Assembly (NCBI GenBank): GCA_947497985.1
Contig: CANMIX010000004.1
Coordinates: 62,001 to 126,000, forward strand
Reading direction: 5' to 3'
Origin: an uncultured Paracoccaceae bacterium
GTDB taxonomy: Bacteria > Pseudomonadota > Alphaproteobacteria > Rhodobacterales > Rhodobacteraceae
DNA: 64,000 bases
Below the pieces are notes generated by a model. It was not told the DNA's origin, ran no database searches, and was given only the letters and a program-made list of their open reading frames with translations. Of the stretch, positions 1 through 8,327 are shown in pieces. Within the stretch, counting starts at the first letter, position 1; each line of letters starts with the position of its first letter. Position numbers and translations under genes: made by a program.

Positions 1-152
1 ATACCGCCGCAAACGTTTGAACGTGGACTTGCGATTCGCGACGTCTGTGGCAAATATGATTAACCAGAAGGCTGTAAAGCAGTGACCACCGGACCTGTGA
101 ATGGGCAGGGACATTTGCCAAAAGCGTCACAGAAACAGGCATAGGGACAGGC

Positions 153-1109
153 ATGGAGCAGATAGAGGAATTGCAGGCACGCGTTCTGGCGGCGATGGAT
201 CGGATCGCATCCGGGGTTGGCGTGCTGGAGGCGAGCCAACAAGCCGCAGCGGCTGCGGCCCCAAACGCTGAATTGGAGCAAGCGCTCGACGAAGAGCGCA
301 CAGCCAATGCACAGTTGGAAGAACGTCTGCGCCTGTTGCGCGGCCGCTTGGATGAGCTGGAAACGCAAGCCGAAGCCGCACAAGGCAATGCGGGGGACGC
401 AGAAACCATTGCGGCCCTTGAAGCCGAAGTACAGCTGTTGCGCAATGAGGTTGGCAATACAGCTGAACGCGACGCGTTGCGAATGGAAGTGGACCGGCTG
501 AAGGGTGCGCTTGAAGGCGCCCAGAATGAGGCCGCGAGCGCCAAAGAACATTGTGAGATGATGGAGTCTGAAGTCGCGCGGCTCAAGTCTGAGCTGGAGA
601 CTGCGCTTGTTGCAGCCGCACCCAGCGACGAGCCGGTGATCTCCGAGGTGGATTTTGCAGCGCTGGAAGCCGAACGTAATCGTTTGAAGGACGAGCTGGC
701 TACCGCGACTGAAGCGGCAAGCGCAGCCGAAGCGCAAGTGGCTGACGCCAAAGCCGAAACGGCACAAGCACTGGCAGCTGCGCAAGATGCCCAAACTGCG
801 GCAGCACAGGCCGCAGCGGCACCACAGCCTGTGCCGGTTGCGGATGATGAGACCCTCATCAAACTGGATCAAGAACTGACCAGCCTGCGCACGGCCAATG
901 ATCAGCTGGTGGAATCCAACACCGCTTTGCGGCAAGCCAATGCCGAAGGGGTCGGCGATCCGGCTTTGATCAATGCGGCCCTGCAGGCCGAGGTCAATGG
1001 GTTGAAGGCCGCGAATGCAACGGACCGCGCCGAGATGGCGGCGGTGATTGCCCGTTTGGAGCCACTGTTGGCGAATGACCAGACCTTGCCACAGGGGGAG
1101 ACTGAGTGA
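153..1109 (+). CDS. Coiled-coil protein coupled to zapA
   Basis: This 318-residue protein is almost entirely Ala/Glu/Leu/Gln-rich with heptad-like spacing, so it should form one long coiled coil. There is no signal peptide or membrane segment, which implies a cytosolic scaffold. Residues about 190-230 are a low-complexity Ala-rich stretch. Its TGA overlaps the ATG of zapA by one base, so the two genes are translationally coupled, and a role around the division ring is a reasonable inference. I do not recognise a named family. The start at 153 follows a purine-rich stretch (agggacagg). Confidence 0.8.
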   Translation: MEQIEELQARVLAAMDRIASGVGVLEASQQAAAAAAPNAELEQALDEERTANAQLEERLRLLRGRLDELETQAEAAQGNAGDAETIAALEAEVQLLRNEVGNTAERDALRMEVDRLKGALEGAQNEAASAKEHCEMMESEVARLKSELETALVAAAPSDEPVISEVDFAALEAERNRLKDELATATEAASAAEAQVADAKAETAQALAAAQDAQTAAAQAAAAPQPVPVADDETLIKLDQELTSLRTANDQLVESNTALRQANAEGVGDPALINAALQAEVNGLKAANATDRAEMAAVIARLEPLLANDQTLPQGETE

Positions 1110-1525
1110 TGCCCGAAGTTACAATTCATATCGGTGGACGCGGGTTCGAAGTGTCTTGTCAGGAAGGCGAGGAAAGCTATCTGCAGTCCGCCGCCAAAAT
1201 GCTGGACGACGAAGCCCAGGTTCTCGCGGATCAGATTGGCCGCATGCCAGAGGCGCGGATGCTGTTGATGGCGGGTCTGATGCTGGCCGATAAAACGGCG
1301 GCGGTGGAAGATCGCCTTGGCGCTGTCGAGGCCAAACTGGCCGAAAAAGACGCAGAGATCATGGCCAAGGATGCTGAATTGACGGCTTTGCGTGCGGCTC
1401 CAGCCCCGGAACCCGAACGTATCGAAGTGCCCGTTGTTCCCCCACAGGTTGGCGAAACACTTGCCGAATTGGCAGCGCGTGCCGAAAGCTTGGCACAAGA
1501 AATCGAAGAAAAAGCGGCGTCTTAG
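1109..1525 (+). CDS. zapA: Cell division protein ZapA
   Basis: ZapA binds FtsZ and promotes bundling of its protofilaments at midcell. The N-terminal half (PEVTIHIGGRGFEV, then a QEGEESYLQSAAKML helix and a RMPEARMLLMAGLMLADK helix) is the ZapA fold. The C-terminal half is a longer charged coiled coil, making 138 residues against about 100-110 for typical ZapA. The ATG at 1109 shares its first base with the upstream stop (TGATG). A GTG at 1106 is in frame, but the ATG is preferred. Confidence 0.9.
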   Translation: MPEVTIHIGGRGFEVSCQEGEESYLQSAAKMLDDEAQVLADQIGRMPEARMLLMAGLMLADKTAAVEDRLGAVEAKLAEKDAEIMAKDAELTALRAAPAPEPERIEVPVVPPQVGETLAELAARAESLAQEIEEKAAS

Positions 1526-1621
1526 TGTAAGTCTCGTCGCGCGCGAGTCCGGGACCGTAATCTCGGGCTTGCAAGCGCACCGGAACCGGTGTGACGCCGT
1601 GTGATTGTGCGGATTTTCAGG

Positions 1622-1669
1622 ATATATACATCGCTCAATTTCGCGCTTAGAGGGAATCGATGTATATAT
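1622..1669. repeat. Perfect 12-bp inverted repeat, 24-bp spacer
   Basis: ATATATACATCG at 1622-1633 is exactly reverse-complemented at 1658-1669. It could be a pair of protein-binding half sites or a stem-loop. It lies about 200 bp upstream of the RTX-repeat gene and about 100 bp after zapA. The T-run expected of a terminator is absent. Confidence 0.6.
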
Positions 1670-1839
1670 TCAGTATAGGTCGAATATCCTTATGCACGCT
1701 TGAATGTTTTGGAACGTTTTGAATTTTGAAACAATCGCGAACTTAGCTGAAAATTGTCCACCTTGGCCATCCAGTATCGTCTGGCTTAACCACCTTTGGT
1801 AAGAACATCTTTAAATTGTTTGGGCTCTGGAATAATAAA

Positions 1840-1854
1840 TTAAGGGAACTTTAA
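1840..1854 (+). promoter_or_regulatory. CtrA-type box TTAA-N7-TTAA
   Basis: TTAA (1840-1843), seven bases, TTAA (1851-1854) matches the full alphaproteobacterial CtrA consensus. It lies 20 bp before the ATG of the RTX-repeat gene. Either repression or activation of that gene by CtrA is inferred; neither is shown. Confidence 0.45.
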
Positions 1855-1873
1855 CGGCATTTGGGAATTCAAG

Positions 1874-2788
1874 ATGTTTGGAATTGCTATATTGGCGACG
1901 CTAGTCCTGGGTGGGGCAATTATCGCGCTTGATGACGATGACGACAATACGGTGGACGAAACGAACCCGACCGAAGAACCGGAACTGCGGGTAGAAGACG
2001 AGGCCGCCACCGAAGGTGGAGATCTTCTGTCATTTGCTGAGGAAGACGACCTTATTGAGGCGCTCGGCGGAGATGACGAAGTTCAGGCTGGCGCAGGCAA
2101 CGACACCGTCTTTGGTGGGACCGGAGACGACACGATTTTTGGTCAGGGCGGCGATGATGATCTGCACGGCGGCGAGGGCAATGATGACCTGTTTGGCTCG
2201 GGCGGTCAGGATACGCTGTCTGGTGACGCAGGCGATGACAACTTAATCGCAAGCGCAGGCGCTGACACTATTTTTTCTGGCGAAGGCGAAGACATTGCGT
2301 TCGGCGGCTCCGGCTCAGACTCGATCCTTGGCGGCGCAGGCAACGATTTCCTCTATGGCGGTGAATTGGAGAGCGAGCCAAACAGGGAAGAGCTGGCCGT
2401 TCTGCGCGACCCGGATGCAGTGGCTGAGATGTTTATTGTTGGCGACAACGTTGCGGACACATTGAATGGCGGCGACGGAGATGACTCGCTGATTCTGGAC
2501 GAAGCTGACCAAGGTCGCGGCGGCGAAGGCAACGACTCCTTCATTCTGTATACCGATGGCGCGGTTAACGACCCGATCACCGTGACTGACTTCACGGCGG
2601 AAGATGACACGCTTGCAGTCTCCATCCTCGAAGAGTCCGGTCTCACAATGGAAGACTTCTCTGTTGTGAACGACGCTGACACAGGTGACGCTCTGGTGTT
2701 GCAGAATGACGAAGTTCTGGCTCGTGTTCTTGATGCAGGCGATACGCTTACAATCGATGATGTAACGTTCATCCTGCTCACCAGCTGA
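1874..2788 (+). CDS. RTX-repeat calcium-binding protein, membrane-anchored
   Basis: This 304-residue acidic protein has a short hydrophobic N-terminus (residues 2-19), directly followed by DDDDDN and an acidic linker. Residues about 63-163 hold roughly nine to ten GGxGxDxxx nonapeptides (for example GGTGDDTIFGQGGDDDLHGG), and a further two lie near 198-224. These nonapeptides bind calcium in a parallel beta roll. The C-terminal 75 residues (VTDFTAEDDTLAVSILEE...) resemble the C-terminal domain of RTX proteins. Type I secretion substrates normally lack an N-terminal hydrophobic segment, so surface anchoring or Sec export is possible. No secretion genes are adjacent. Function is unknown beyond calcium binding. 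Confidence 0.85.
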   Translation: MFGIAILATLVLGGAIIALDDDDDNTVDETNPTEEPELRVEDEAATEGGDLLSFAEEDDLIEALGGDDEVQAGAGNDTVFGGTGDDTIFGQGGDDDLHGGEGNDDLFGSGGQDTLSGDAGDDNLIASAGADTIFSGEGEDIAFGGSGSDSILGGAGNDFLYGGELESEPNREELAVLRDPDAVAEMFIVGDNVADTLNGGDGDDSLILDEADQGRGGEGNDSFILYTDGAVNDPITVTDFTAEDDTLAVSILEESGLTMEDFSVVNDADTGDALVLQNDEVLARVLDAGDTLTIDDVTFILLTS

Positions 2789-2804
2789 GCCAACTGCACT
2801 GAAC

Positions 2805-2843
2805 AGAAAAAGCCTGCCAAGAATTATCCTGGCAGGCTTTTTT
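2805..2843. terminator. Bidirectional rho-independent terminator
   Basis: The 9-bp stem 2811-2819 / 2830-2838 has a 10-base loop, is flanked by an A-run on the left and a T-run on the right, and sits between the convergent RTX gene and grxD. Confidence 0.9.
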
Positions 2844-2866
2844 ATGTCTCGGTCGCAGACGCGGGT

Positions 2867-3235
2867 TTAGCCGTTGTTGTTGGCTTCGCGGATCTTGTCT
2901 GCGGCTTCTTTGTTATAGGCAACTTCGTTGCTGTCAAACATGGTGTCCAGCTCGCCAGACAGGGTCATCTCGGTGATGATGTCACATCCGCCGACGAACT
3001 CACCTTTGATGTAGAGCTGCGGGATGGTGGGCCAGTCGGAATAGTCTTTGATGCCTTGGCGGATCTCATCGTCGGCCAGAACGTTCACATCGGTGTAGTC
3101 CACGCCAATATAGTTCAACACGCCAGCCACACGCGAGGAGAAGCCGCACTGTGGCATGTCCTTGGTGCCTTTCATGAACAGCACAACGGTGTTGTCTTTG
3201 ACGGTCTCGTCAATGCGGGAATTTACGTCGGTCAT
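2867..3235 (-). CDS. grxD: Monothiol glutaredoxin (Grx4 type)
   Basis: This is a CGFS-type glutaredoxin of 122 residues, which carries [2Fe-2S] clusters with glutathione and partners BolA in iron-sulfur trafficking. The CGFS motif is at residues 30-33 and the family signature WPTIPQLYIKGEFVGGCDI follows. It is at the end of a minus-strand run with bolA, the usual partner, 0.5 kb upstream, supporting a shared role. Length is normal. Confidence 0.95.
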   Translation of the reverse strand: MTDVNSRIDETVKDNTVVLFMKGTKDMPQCGFSSRVAGVLNYIGVDYTDVNVLADDEIRQGIKDYSDWPTIPQLYIKGEFVGGCDIITEMTLSGELDTMFDSNEVAYNKEAADKIREANNNG

Positions 3236-3456
3236 TTTCGTCTCCGTTTCCAGGCGCGGTGGCGCAAGCGATGCTCAACGCGCCAAAAGCGTGGTCCGTA
3301 TCTAAGAAGTTTTCTGAACTCACATATGGGAACCATACAGATATACGCAAGGTCCATTATTCTCACGGCCAAGTGTAGCAGTATTTTTGCGACGAATGCC
3401 AAGGCTGAACCTGAAGCATCATCCATAAGTGATCGCGCCTGCAAAGCCGAGCCGCA

Positions 3457-3741
3457 TCAAGAGCGTCCTTTGCCAAACAGTCTTGACCATTTCACACGGT
3501 TCAGCGCTTGCAAACGGCCGTGTCGTTTGTTGACCTGATCCACCGCGTCCAGATCCACCGCTTCCAACCCCAATTGCGGGTCGGGCGTTGTGTGGTGACG
3601 GTCTGGTGTCCGGTCTATCTTGCCTGGTCGGGCGCTCGAAAGAGGGCGGCGTTTGCCGCCCCTAAGCCGCAGGTCAATCGCGACGATTGCTGCGATCACA
3701 GCAGCGATACCTGCAAGTATAAGGAGCGTTTTGACACTCAT
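3457..3741 (-). CDS. Small membrane-anchored protein, unknown
   Basis: The product is a 94-residue protein with one N-terminal transmembrane helix (residues about 4-23) followed by a basic, Arg-rich cytosolic tail. It lies 9 bp after the bolA stop in the same direction, so it is probably co-transcribed with bolA. I do not recognise a family. The position between bolA and grxD and the plausible membrane topology are the only support for it being real. Confidence 0.55.
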   Translation of the reverse strand: MSVKTLLILAGIAAVIAAIVAIDLRLRGGKRRPLSSARPGKIDRTPDRHHTTPDPQLGLEAVDLDAVDQVNKRHGRLQALNRVKWSRLFGKGRS

Positions 3742-3750
3742 ACCCGATAA

Positions 3751-3987
3751 TTATTCGGGCGCTTTGGTTGTCAAAGCCAACGCGTGCAACTCACCATTGG
3801 ATCCGTCCATCTTACCTTTGAGCGCGGCATAGACGGCGCGTTGCTGCTGGACCCGGTTCTTGCCGCGAAAACTTTCGTCTACAACCATTGCGGACATATG
3901 CACCCCGTCGGAGCCACCGACCTGGATTTCAGCGTCTGGGAAGGTTTCGCGCAAAAGCGCTTCGATTTCATGGGCCTGCATGGGCAT
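3751..3987 (-). CDS. bolA: BolA family protein
   Basis: The 78-residue protein has the BolA fold: an N-terminal helix IEALLRETFP, the strand GGSDGVHMSAMVVDESFRGK, the helix QQQRAVYAALKGKM, and ELHALAL at the end. BolA-type proteins bind a [2Fe-2S] cluster jointly with monothiol glutaredoxins, and grxD is nearby in the same direction. An internal ATG at 3981 is an alternative start. Confidence 0.92.
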   Translation of the reverse strand: MPMQAHEIEALLRETFPDAEIQVGGSDGVHMSAMVVDESFRGKNRVQQQRAVYAALKGKMDGSNGELHALALTTKAPE

Positions 3988-4054
3988 TTGGGGTCAATGT
4001 CCTTCTTTATGGGTGTCTAAAATGTAGGGCTCAGGCGGAGCCACTGCAAGTGGA

Positions 4055-4588
4055 TTAGGCCTGTCTGTCGACGTAAGGCGCAAGAAGAGGAATGAACTCT
4101 GGCACTTGTGCCAGCGCGTCTTGCACCTCGGGCTCCTCAAAGTCCCAGATCGATGTGGCATCTTGTGGGCAAAGCGCGGCGATCATGGCGTTGCATTGTG
4201 CACGCAACGCGTCTGGCATGGGGATGTTCAGGGCTTCCTGCAGGATCGACAGCGCCTCGTGAATGGGGCGCACAACCCGCAAGGCATGGGTCATATGCTG
4301 CAACAGGTCAGGATCGTCTCGCCAGCTTTCGCCGTCAAACAGCTCTTGCGTCACGCGCTGACCGGCACCGGCACAGGAATAGGCCACGCAACCTGGAAAC
4401 CCCTGTTTCACCAGATTGGCGTGCACCGAACAACCATGTGAGGCGGAAAGATTGGGGCAGGGCGCATCGGTGTCTTTTTCCAGCGCAAATTCCTGCCCCT
4501 TATCAAAGGGGTATGCCACGCAACACAGGGCTGCGCAGCGGCTGCAATCATGGGTCAGCTCAGGTAACGCGGGCTGTCCCATGTGCAT
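4055..4588 (-). CDS. Cysteine-rich (putative metal-binding) protein
   Basis: The start chosen (MHMGQPALPEL) lies 4 bp after the purL stop. A longer reading would overlap purL. The N-terminal half carries a Cys cluster: DCSRCAALCCVAYPF, then CPNL, HGCSVH, GCVAYSC. This resembles the N-terminal region of some pentapeptide-repeat proteins and YkgJ-like metal-chelating domains. The rest is helical and lacks pentapeptide repeats. The length is 177 residues. It was probably co-transcribed with purL. Metal or cluster binding is inferred from the cysteines; function is unknown. Confidence 0.75.
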   Translation of the reverse strand: MHMGQPALPELTHDCSRCAALCCVAYPFDKGQEFALEKDTDAPCPNLSASHGCSVHANLVKQGFPGCVAYSCAGAGQRVTQELFDGESWRDDPDLLQHMTHALRVVRPIHEALSILQEALNIPMPDALRAQCNAMIAALCPQDATSIWDFEEPEVQDALAQVPEFIPLLAPYVDRQA

Positions 4589-4592
4589 TGTA

Positions 4593-6752
4593 TCAGGCGA
4601 CCGCTGCCGCAAAGCTCGTGCGGAAGATCTCTGACAGGTCCGCCAGAGGAGCTTCAGATCCGCCAAACTTGACACTGTCGCCACCGAACTTGCCAACCGA
4701 GGTCAAGGAGACACCCGCCTGGCTTGCCGCCAACATCAGACCTTCGGCCTGGTCAAAGTTACAGGCCACAAGGTAACGCGCCTGATCTTCCCCAAAGAGC
4801 GTGGCCATATCGCCCGCGTCCAGCTGAACCCCAACGCCCGCGCTTTCGGCCAATTCAAAGGCCGCCAGTGCCAGACCGCCATCACCAAGGTCGGTGCAGG
4901 CTTTGATCAGGTCGCGGTTTTCGCGGACGAATTCACCGTTGCGCTTTTCGGCGTCCAGATCGACGGCAGGTGCGTCGCCTTCTTCCCGGTTGAACACTTC
5001 TGCGAGCAGGGCAGATTGGCCAAGGTGGCCATTGGTGTCACCGATAACAAGCGCTATGTGGCCTTCGCGGACCTCACCGATGATCGGCTCTTCGCCAGCG
5101 GCGATCAGGCCAACAGCGCCAATGGTTGGGGTCGGCAGGATGCCTTGACCGTCAGTCTCATTATAAAGGGAGACGTTGCCGGATACGATTGGCATATCGA
5201 GCGCCGCAACCGCTTCGCCGATACCTTGCAGGGCACCCACGAACTGGCCCATGATCTCGGGCTTTTCGGGGTTGCCAAAGTTCAGGTTGTCGGTGGTCGC
5301 CAGCGCTTTGGCACCAACAGATGTCAGGTTGCGATAGGCTTCGGCCACGGCCTGTTTGCCACCTTCAACCGGGTTCGCCTTGACATAACGGGGGGTCACG
5401 TCCGAGGTGAAGGCCAGTTTCTTGTCGGTGCCATGCACACGAATGATGCCTGCTGATGCGCCCGGACGCTGCTGGGTGTCGCCCATGACGGTGGTGTCAT
5501 ATTGTTCATAGACCCACTGTTTGCCGCCATAGTTCGGCGAAGAAATCAGCGCCTTCAGACCATCAATAGCGTCGATTTCGGCAATCTCACCAACGGGTTC
5601 AGCCGCTGGGGTCGGAACCCAAGGACGATCATATTCAGGAGCTGAGGACGACAGTTTCGACAGCGGCAGGTCTGCCTTCACTTCGCCATTGTGCACGATC
5701 AGGAAGCGATCTTCGGCGATGGTTTCACCCACGATGGCAAAGTCCAGATCCCATTTCACGAACACAGCCTTGGCTTCTGCTTCCAGTTCTGGCTTCAGAA
5801 CCATCAGCATACGTTCCTGAGATTCCGACAGCATCATTTCATAGGCTGTCATGTTCTCTTCGCGCTGAGGGACGTCTTCGAGGTTCAGTTTGACACCCAA
5901 ACCACCTTTGTCGCCCATCTCAACCGCAGAACAGGTGAGGCCCGCCGCACCCATATCCTGGATAGAGATCACAGCGCCGGTCTGCATCAGCTCAAGCGTG
6001 GCTTCCATCAGGCGTTTTTCTGTGAACGGGTCACCAACCTGAACGGTGGGGCGCTTTTCTTCGATGGTGTCGTCAAACTCAGCCGAGGCCATGGTTGCAC
6101 CGCCAACGCCGTCACGGCCGGTTTTTGCACCGAGGTACACAACAGGCATGCCAACGCCGGACGCGGCCGAGTAGAAAATGCTGTCGGTCTTGGCGAGACC
6201 TGCGGCAAAGGCGTTTACAAGGCAGTTGCCGTTATAGGCCGGGTGGAAGCGCACTTCGCCGCCAACACAAGGCACACCAAAACAGTTGCCATAGCCGCCG
6301 ACGCCTTCGACCACACCGTTGACCAGCTGACGGGTCTTGTGGTGGGACGGTTCGCCAAACGACAGAGAGTTCATCGACGCGATCGGACGTGCGCCCATGG
6401 TGAAAACATCGCGCAAAATGCCGCCAACGCCGGTTGCCGCACCCTGATAGGGTTCGATGTAGGAGGGGTGGTTGTGGCTTTCCATTTTGAAAACCACGGC
6501 GTCACCATCGCCAATATCGACGATACCTGCGTTCTCACCCGGGCCACAAATAACCTGTGGGCCTTCGGTCGGCAGGCCGCGCAGCCATTTCTTGGACGAC
6601 TTATAGGAACAGTGTTCGTTCCACATCGCCGAGAAGATCCCAAGCTCAGTGAACGTTGGCTCACGCCCGATGATCCCAAGGATCAGATCGTATTCGTCCG
6701 GCTTCAGTCCGTGACTTTCAATCAGTTCAGGGGTGATTGCTGGTTCCTGCAT
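4593..6752 (-). CDS. purL: Phosphoribosylformylglycinamidine synthase II
   Basis: PurL converts FGAR plus ATP and ammonia to FGAM in purine synthesis, receiving ammonia from PurQ through PurS. The 719-residue length fits the small bacterial PurL type. Visible signatures are [32 protein letters not shown] and [12 protein letters not shown] near the N-terminus, QDMGAAGL, and the second AIRS-like half with GNVSLYNET and DLGDGGLA. The start [10 protein letters not shown] is chosen because upstream in-frame sequence shows no homology. purQ and purS are not in this window. Confidence 0.97.
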   Translation of the reverse strand: MQEPAITPELIESHGLKPDEYDLILGIIGREPTFTELGIFSAMWNEHCSYKSSKKWLRGLPTEGPQVICGPGENAGIVDIGDGDAVVFKMESHNHPSYIEPYQGAATGVGGILRDVFTMGARPIASMNSLSFGEPSHHKTRQLVNGVVEGVGGYGNCFGVPCVGGEVRFHPAYNGNCLVNAFAAGLAKTDSIFYSAASGVGMPVVYLGAKTGRDGVGGATMASAEFDDTIEEKRPTVQVGDPFTEKRLMEATLELMQTGAVISIQDMGAAGLTCSAVEMGDKGGLGVKLNLEDVPQREENMTAYEMMLSESQERMLMVLKPELEAEAKAVFVKWDLDFAIVGETIAEDRFLIVHNGEVKADLPLSKLSSSAPEYDRPWVPTPAAEPVGEIAEIDAIDGLKALISSPNYGGKQWVYEQYDTTVMGDTQQRPGASAGIIRVHGTDKKLAFTSDVTPRYVKANPVEGGKQAVAEAYRNLTSVGAKALATTDNLNFGNPEKPEIMGQFVGALQGIGEAVAALDMPIVSGNVSLYNETDGQGILPTPTIGAVGLIAAGEEPIIGEVREGHIALVIGDTNGHLGQSALLAEVFNREEGDAPAVDLDAEKRNGEFVRENRDLIKACTDLGDGGLALAAFELAESAGVGVQLDAGDMATLFGEDQARYLVACNFDQAEGLMLAASQAGVSLTSVGKFGGDSVKFGGSEAPLADLSEIFRTSFAAAVA

Positions 6753-7073
6753 TCGTTTCTTCCCGATGGCCGCGTTTGCGCGCCTTTTAAGACAAGCAGC
6801 CTCATTGGAAAAGCCCAAAGCGTAGAAAGGTGAAAAACCTAAGCTTTGGGCCGATGAATTATGAAAAATACAGAGTTTGAACCCTTGGATTTTGCGAATG
6901 ACCGGATCGCAATTTCGCAGATCTTTGAATGTTGCGCATGCAAAGTGAACTTTGAAGCGCGGTTTTAGTCCAAAAATTGGGCGAAGAAAGAATATGGCGG
7001 TTTTTAGCCAATTCAAAGCTTGGCATTTGTCAGTTTAGCCGCAAAACATGTCGCAACACAGCAATCGTGAAAT

Positions 7074-7107
7074 TGCCAAAAAAAAGGCCGAGCACTAAGC
7101 TCGGCCG
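7074..7107 (-). terminator. Rho-independent terminator of LysR transcript
   Basis: The perfect 8-bp stem (7086-7093 / 7099-7106) has a 5-base loop and is followed on the minus strand by eight T (A-run at 7078-7085). It lies about 145 bp beyond the LysR stop. Confidence 0.85.
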
Positions 7108-7200
7108 AAGTCCAACAGGGAGGTATGAAGGTCGGCGAGTGCCGTCGCCTTCATGACTTTCATTTAGGAGGTGTCTTCGTCACCTTCAAGGAATTTAACC
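7076..7200 (-). ncRNA. Candidate anti-SD small RNA (speculative)
   Basis: Read on the minus strand, this segment gives a loose stem with loop GACACCTCCTAA (around 7166-7175), a hairpin GGCGA/TCGCC, a second unpaired ACCTCCCTG (around 7116-7123), and ends in a strong terminator with eight T. Alternation of hairpins with CCUCC loops resembles known alphaproteobacterial sRNAs that target ribosome-binding sites. No promoter is obvious; processing from the LysR mRNA is possible. It could instead be just the 3' untranslated region of that mRNA. Confidence 0.3.
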
Positions 7201-7218
7201 GTAAAAAAGTGCAGACCT

Positions 7219-7239
7219 GCCATGCAAATTTTGCATGGC
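7219..7239. repeat. 21-bp palindrome after LysR gene
   Basis: The 10-bp arms 7219-7228 and 7230-7239 are perfectly complementary around one central base. It lies 12 bp beyond the LysR stop. There is no adjacent T-run, so it is more likely an mRNA 3'-end stabiliser or operator than a terminator. Confidence 0.6.
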
Positions 7240-7250
7240 TTGATGCCGAC

Positions 7251-8189
7251 TTACAGTTTTCCTAATTCTTTCATATGCTTGCGATGTTCAATAATCTCGC
7301 TTTGAACAAAGTCCCTAAATGCCGCAACCCGGCGTGAATGGCGCAGCTCTTCTGGATAGGCCAGATACACGGGCACTTCATGGGTCTCTTCTTCGGGCAA
7401 CACCTCAACGAGGGCCGGAAAATCCTCGGTCACATAGTCTGGCAGGACCCCGATGCCGAGATCATGCACTACGGCTTGTAGCACACCAAAGTAGTTGTTC
7501 ACGTTCAGCACCGACTGCGGGGAATGCGCCATCAGACGTTTCACCATCAACGCCGCCGCGCCAACCTGGGCCGATTGGGTGTTTTGACAGACCAGACGGT
7601 GGTCTTTCATGTCTTCAGCTTTGCGCGGCGTGCCGTGTGCCTCCAGATAGGTCTCAGAAGCATAAAGGCGCATTTGCACGGTCATCAGACGTTTGCGGAC
7701 CAGATCGGCCTGGCTTGGCTCTTTCATGCGGATCGCAACATCGGCCTCGCGCATCGGCAGATCCAGAACCCGCTCTTCCAGCATAAGATCAATATTGAGG
7801 TTTGGATATTCCTCATAAAGCTTGTTCAGACGCGGCGCCAACCAAAGCGTGCCAAAGCCAAAGGCTGTGGTGACACGCAGCTGGCCGAACACTTCTTCTT
7901 CGCTGTCCCGGATCCGGGCCGAGGCCGCCTCGAGCCGTTGGCTCATGGCGCGGGTGGCGTCAAACAGCAGCTCTCCCTGTTCGGTCAGGATCAATCCACG
8001 CGCATGTCGGTGAAACAATGTGGTGTTCAACCGTTCCTCAAGCGCCCGAATTTGGCGGCTGACGGCGGATTGCGAAAGATTCAGTTTGTCACCGGCATGG
8101 GTGAGGCTGCCAGCATCCGCAACTGCGTGAAATATCCGTAGCTTATCCCAATCCATATCCATGCTCGCCGTGTTGTCGATTTTTGTCAT
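7251..8189 (-). CDS. LysR-family transcriptional regulator
   Basis: The N-terminal winged helix (DWDKLRIFHAVADAGSLTHA, LNLSQSAVSRQIRALEE) is followed by a LysR substrate-binding domain from about residue 100. The total is 312 residues, normal for the family. It is divergent from the indolepyruvate oxidoreductase gene 138 bp away, so it is the likely regulator of that gene. A start at 8162 (MDMDWDKL) is equally possible and has a slightly better ribosome-binding site. The effector is not identifiable. Confidence 0.92.
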   Translation of the reverse strand: MTKIDNTASMDMDWDKLRIFHAVADAGSLTHAGDKLNLSQSAVSRQIRALEERLNTTLFHRHARGLILTEQGELLFDATRAMSQRLEAASARIRDSEEEVFGQLRVTTAFGFGTLWLAPRLNKLYEEYPNLNIDLMLEERVLDLPMREADVAIRMKEPSQADLVRKRLMTVQMRLYASETYLEAHGTPRKAEDMKDHRLVCQNTQSAQVGAAALMVKRLMAHSPQSVLNVNNYFGVLQAVVHDLGIGVLPDYVTEDFPALVEVLPEEETHEVPVYLAYPEELRHSRRVAAFRDFVQSEIIEHRKHMKELGKL

Positions 8190-8327
8190 TATAGCTGTAA
8201 GACGTGTGCTTTTCCATTTTGTGACGGGACGTTCAATGCTCCGTGACGAAAAAACCTCTATTCAGGTCAATAATTCTGACCCAATGTGAGCAAATCAAAG
8301 GCAAGCTAATCTGGTGAGGAGGACTTG

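Larger units (their letters stand above)
1526..1873. other. Intergenic region with hairpins and a CtrA-like site
   Basis: No gene is seen in these 348 bases. The first 90 bases are GC-rich and contain a tight hairpin (1577-1583 against 1586-1592, AA loop). They lie where 6S RNA often sits relative to zapA, but I could not recognise 6S RNA. After this the DNA becomes AT-rich. It holds a perfect 12-bp inverted repeat with a 24-base spacer (1622-1633 / 1658-1669) and a TTAA-N7-TTAA box just before the RTX gene. Confidence 0.6.
6753..7250. other. Intergenic region with candidate small RNA
   Basis: The 498 bases between purL and the LysR gene run in two parts. From 6753 to about 7070 I see an AT-rich purL upstream region with no recognisable gene. 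From 7074 to 7240, read on the minus strand downstream of the LysR gene, there is a 21-bp palindrome, two anti-Shine-Dalgarno-like CCTCC motifs, a short hairpin and a clear terminator (see separate entries). Confidence 0.6.

Noticed and set aside
1526-1680. 6S RNA after zapA
   Set aside because: Synteny suggests it, but the structured part is under 100 bases and no 6S core was recognised, so it is left as a low-interest finding and not as a feature.
3232-3444. Minus-strand 70-codon ORF upstream of grxD
   Set aside because: No ribosome-binding site or recognisable sequence, and it occupies the likely grxD promoter.
5691-6833. Long plus-strand ORF of 380 codons opposite purL
   Set aside because: It is an antisense shadow of purL with no recognisable protein and no ribosome-binding site.
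7125-7265. Plus-strand 46-codon ORF with good SD (GGGAGGT ATG)
   Set aside because: It runs into the 3' end of the LysR gene on the opposite strand, its codons look unconstrained, and the anti-SD RNA reading of the minus strand explains the SD-like sequence better.
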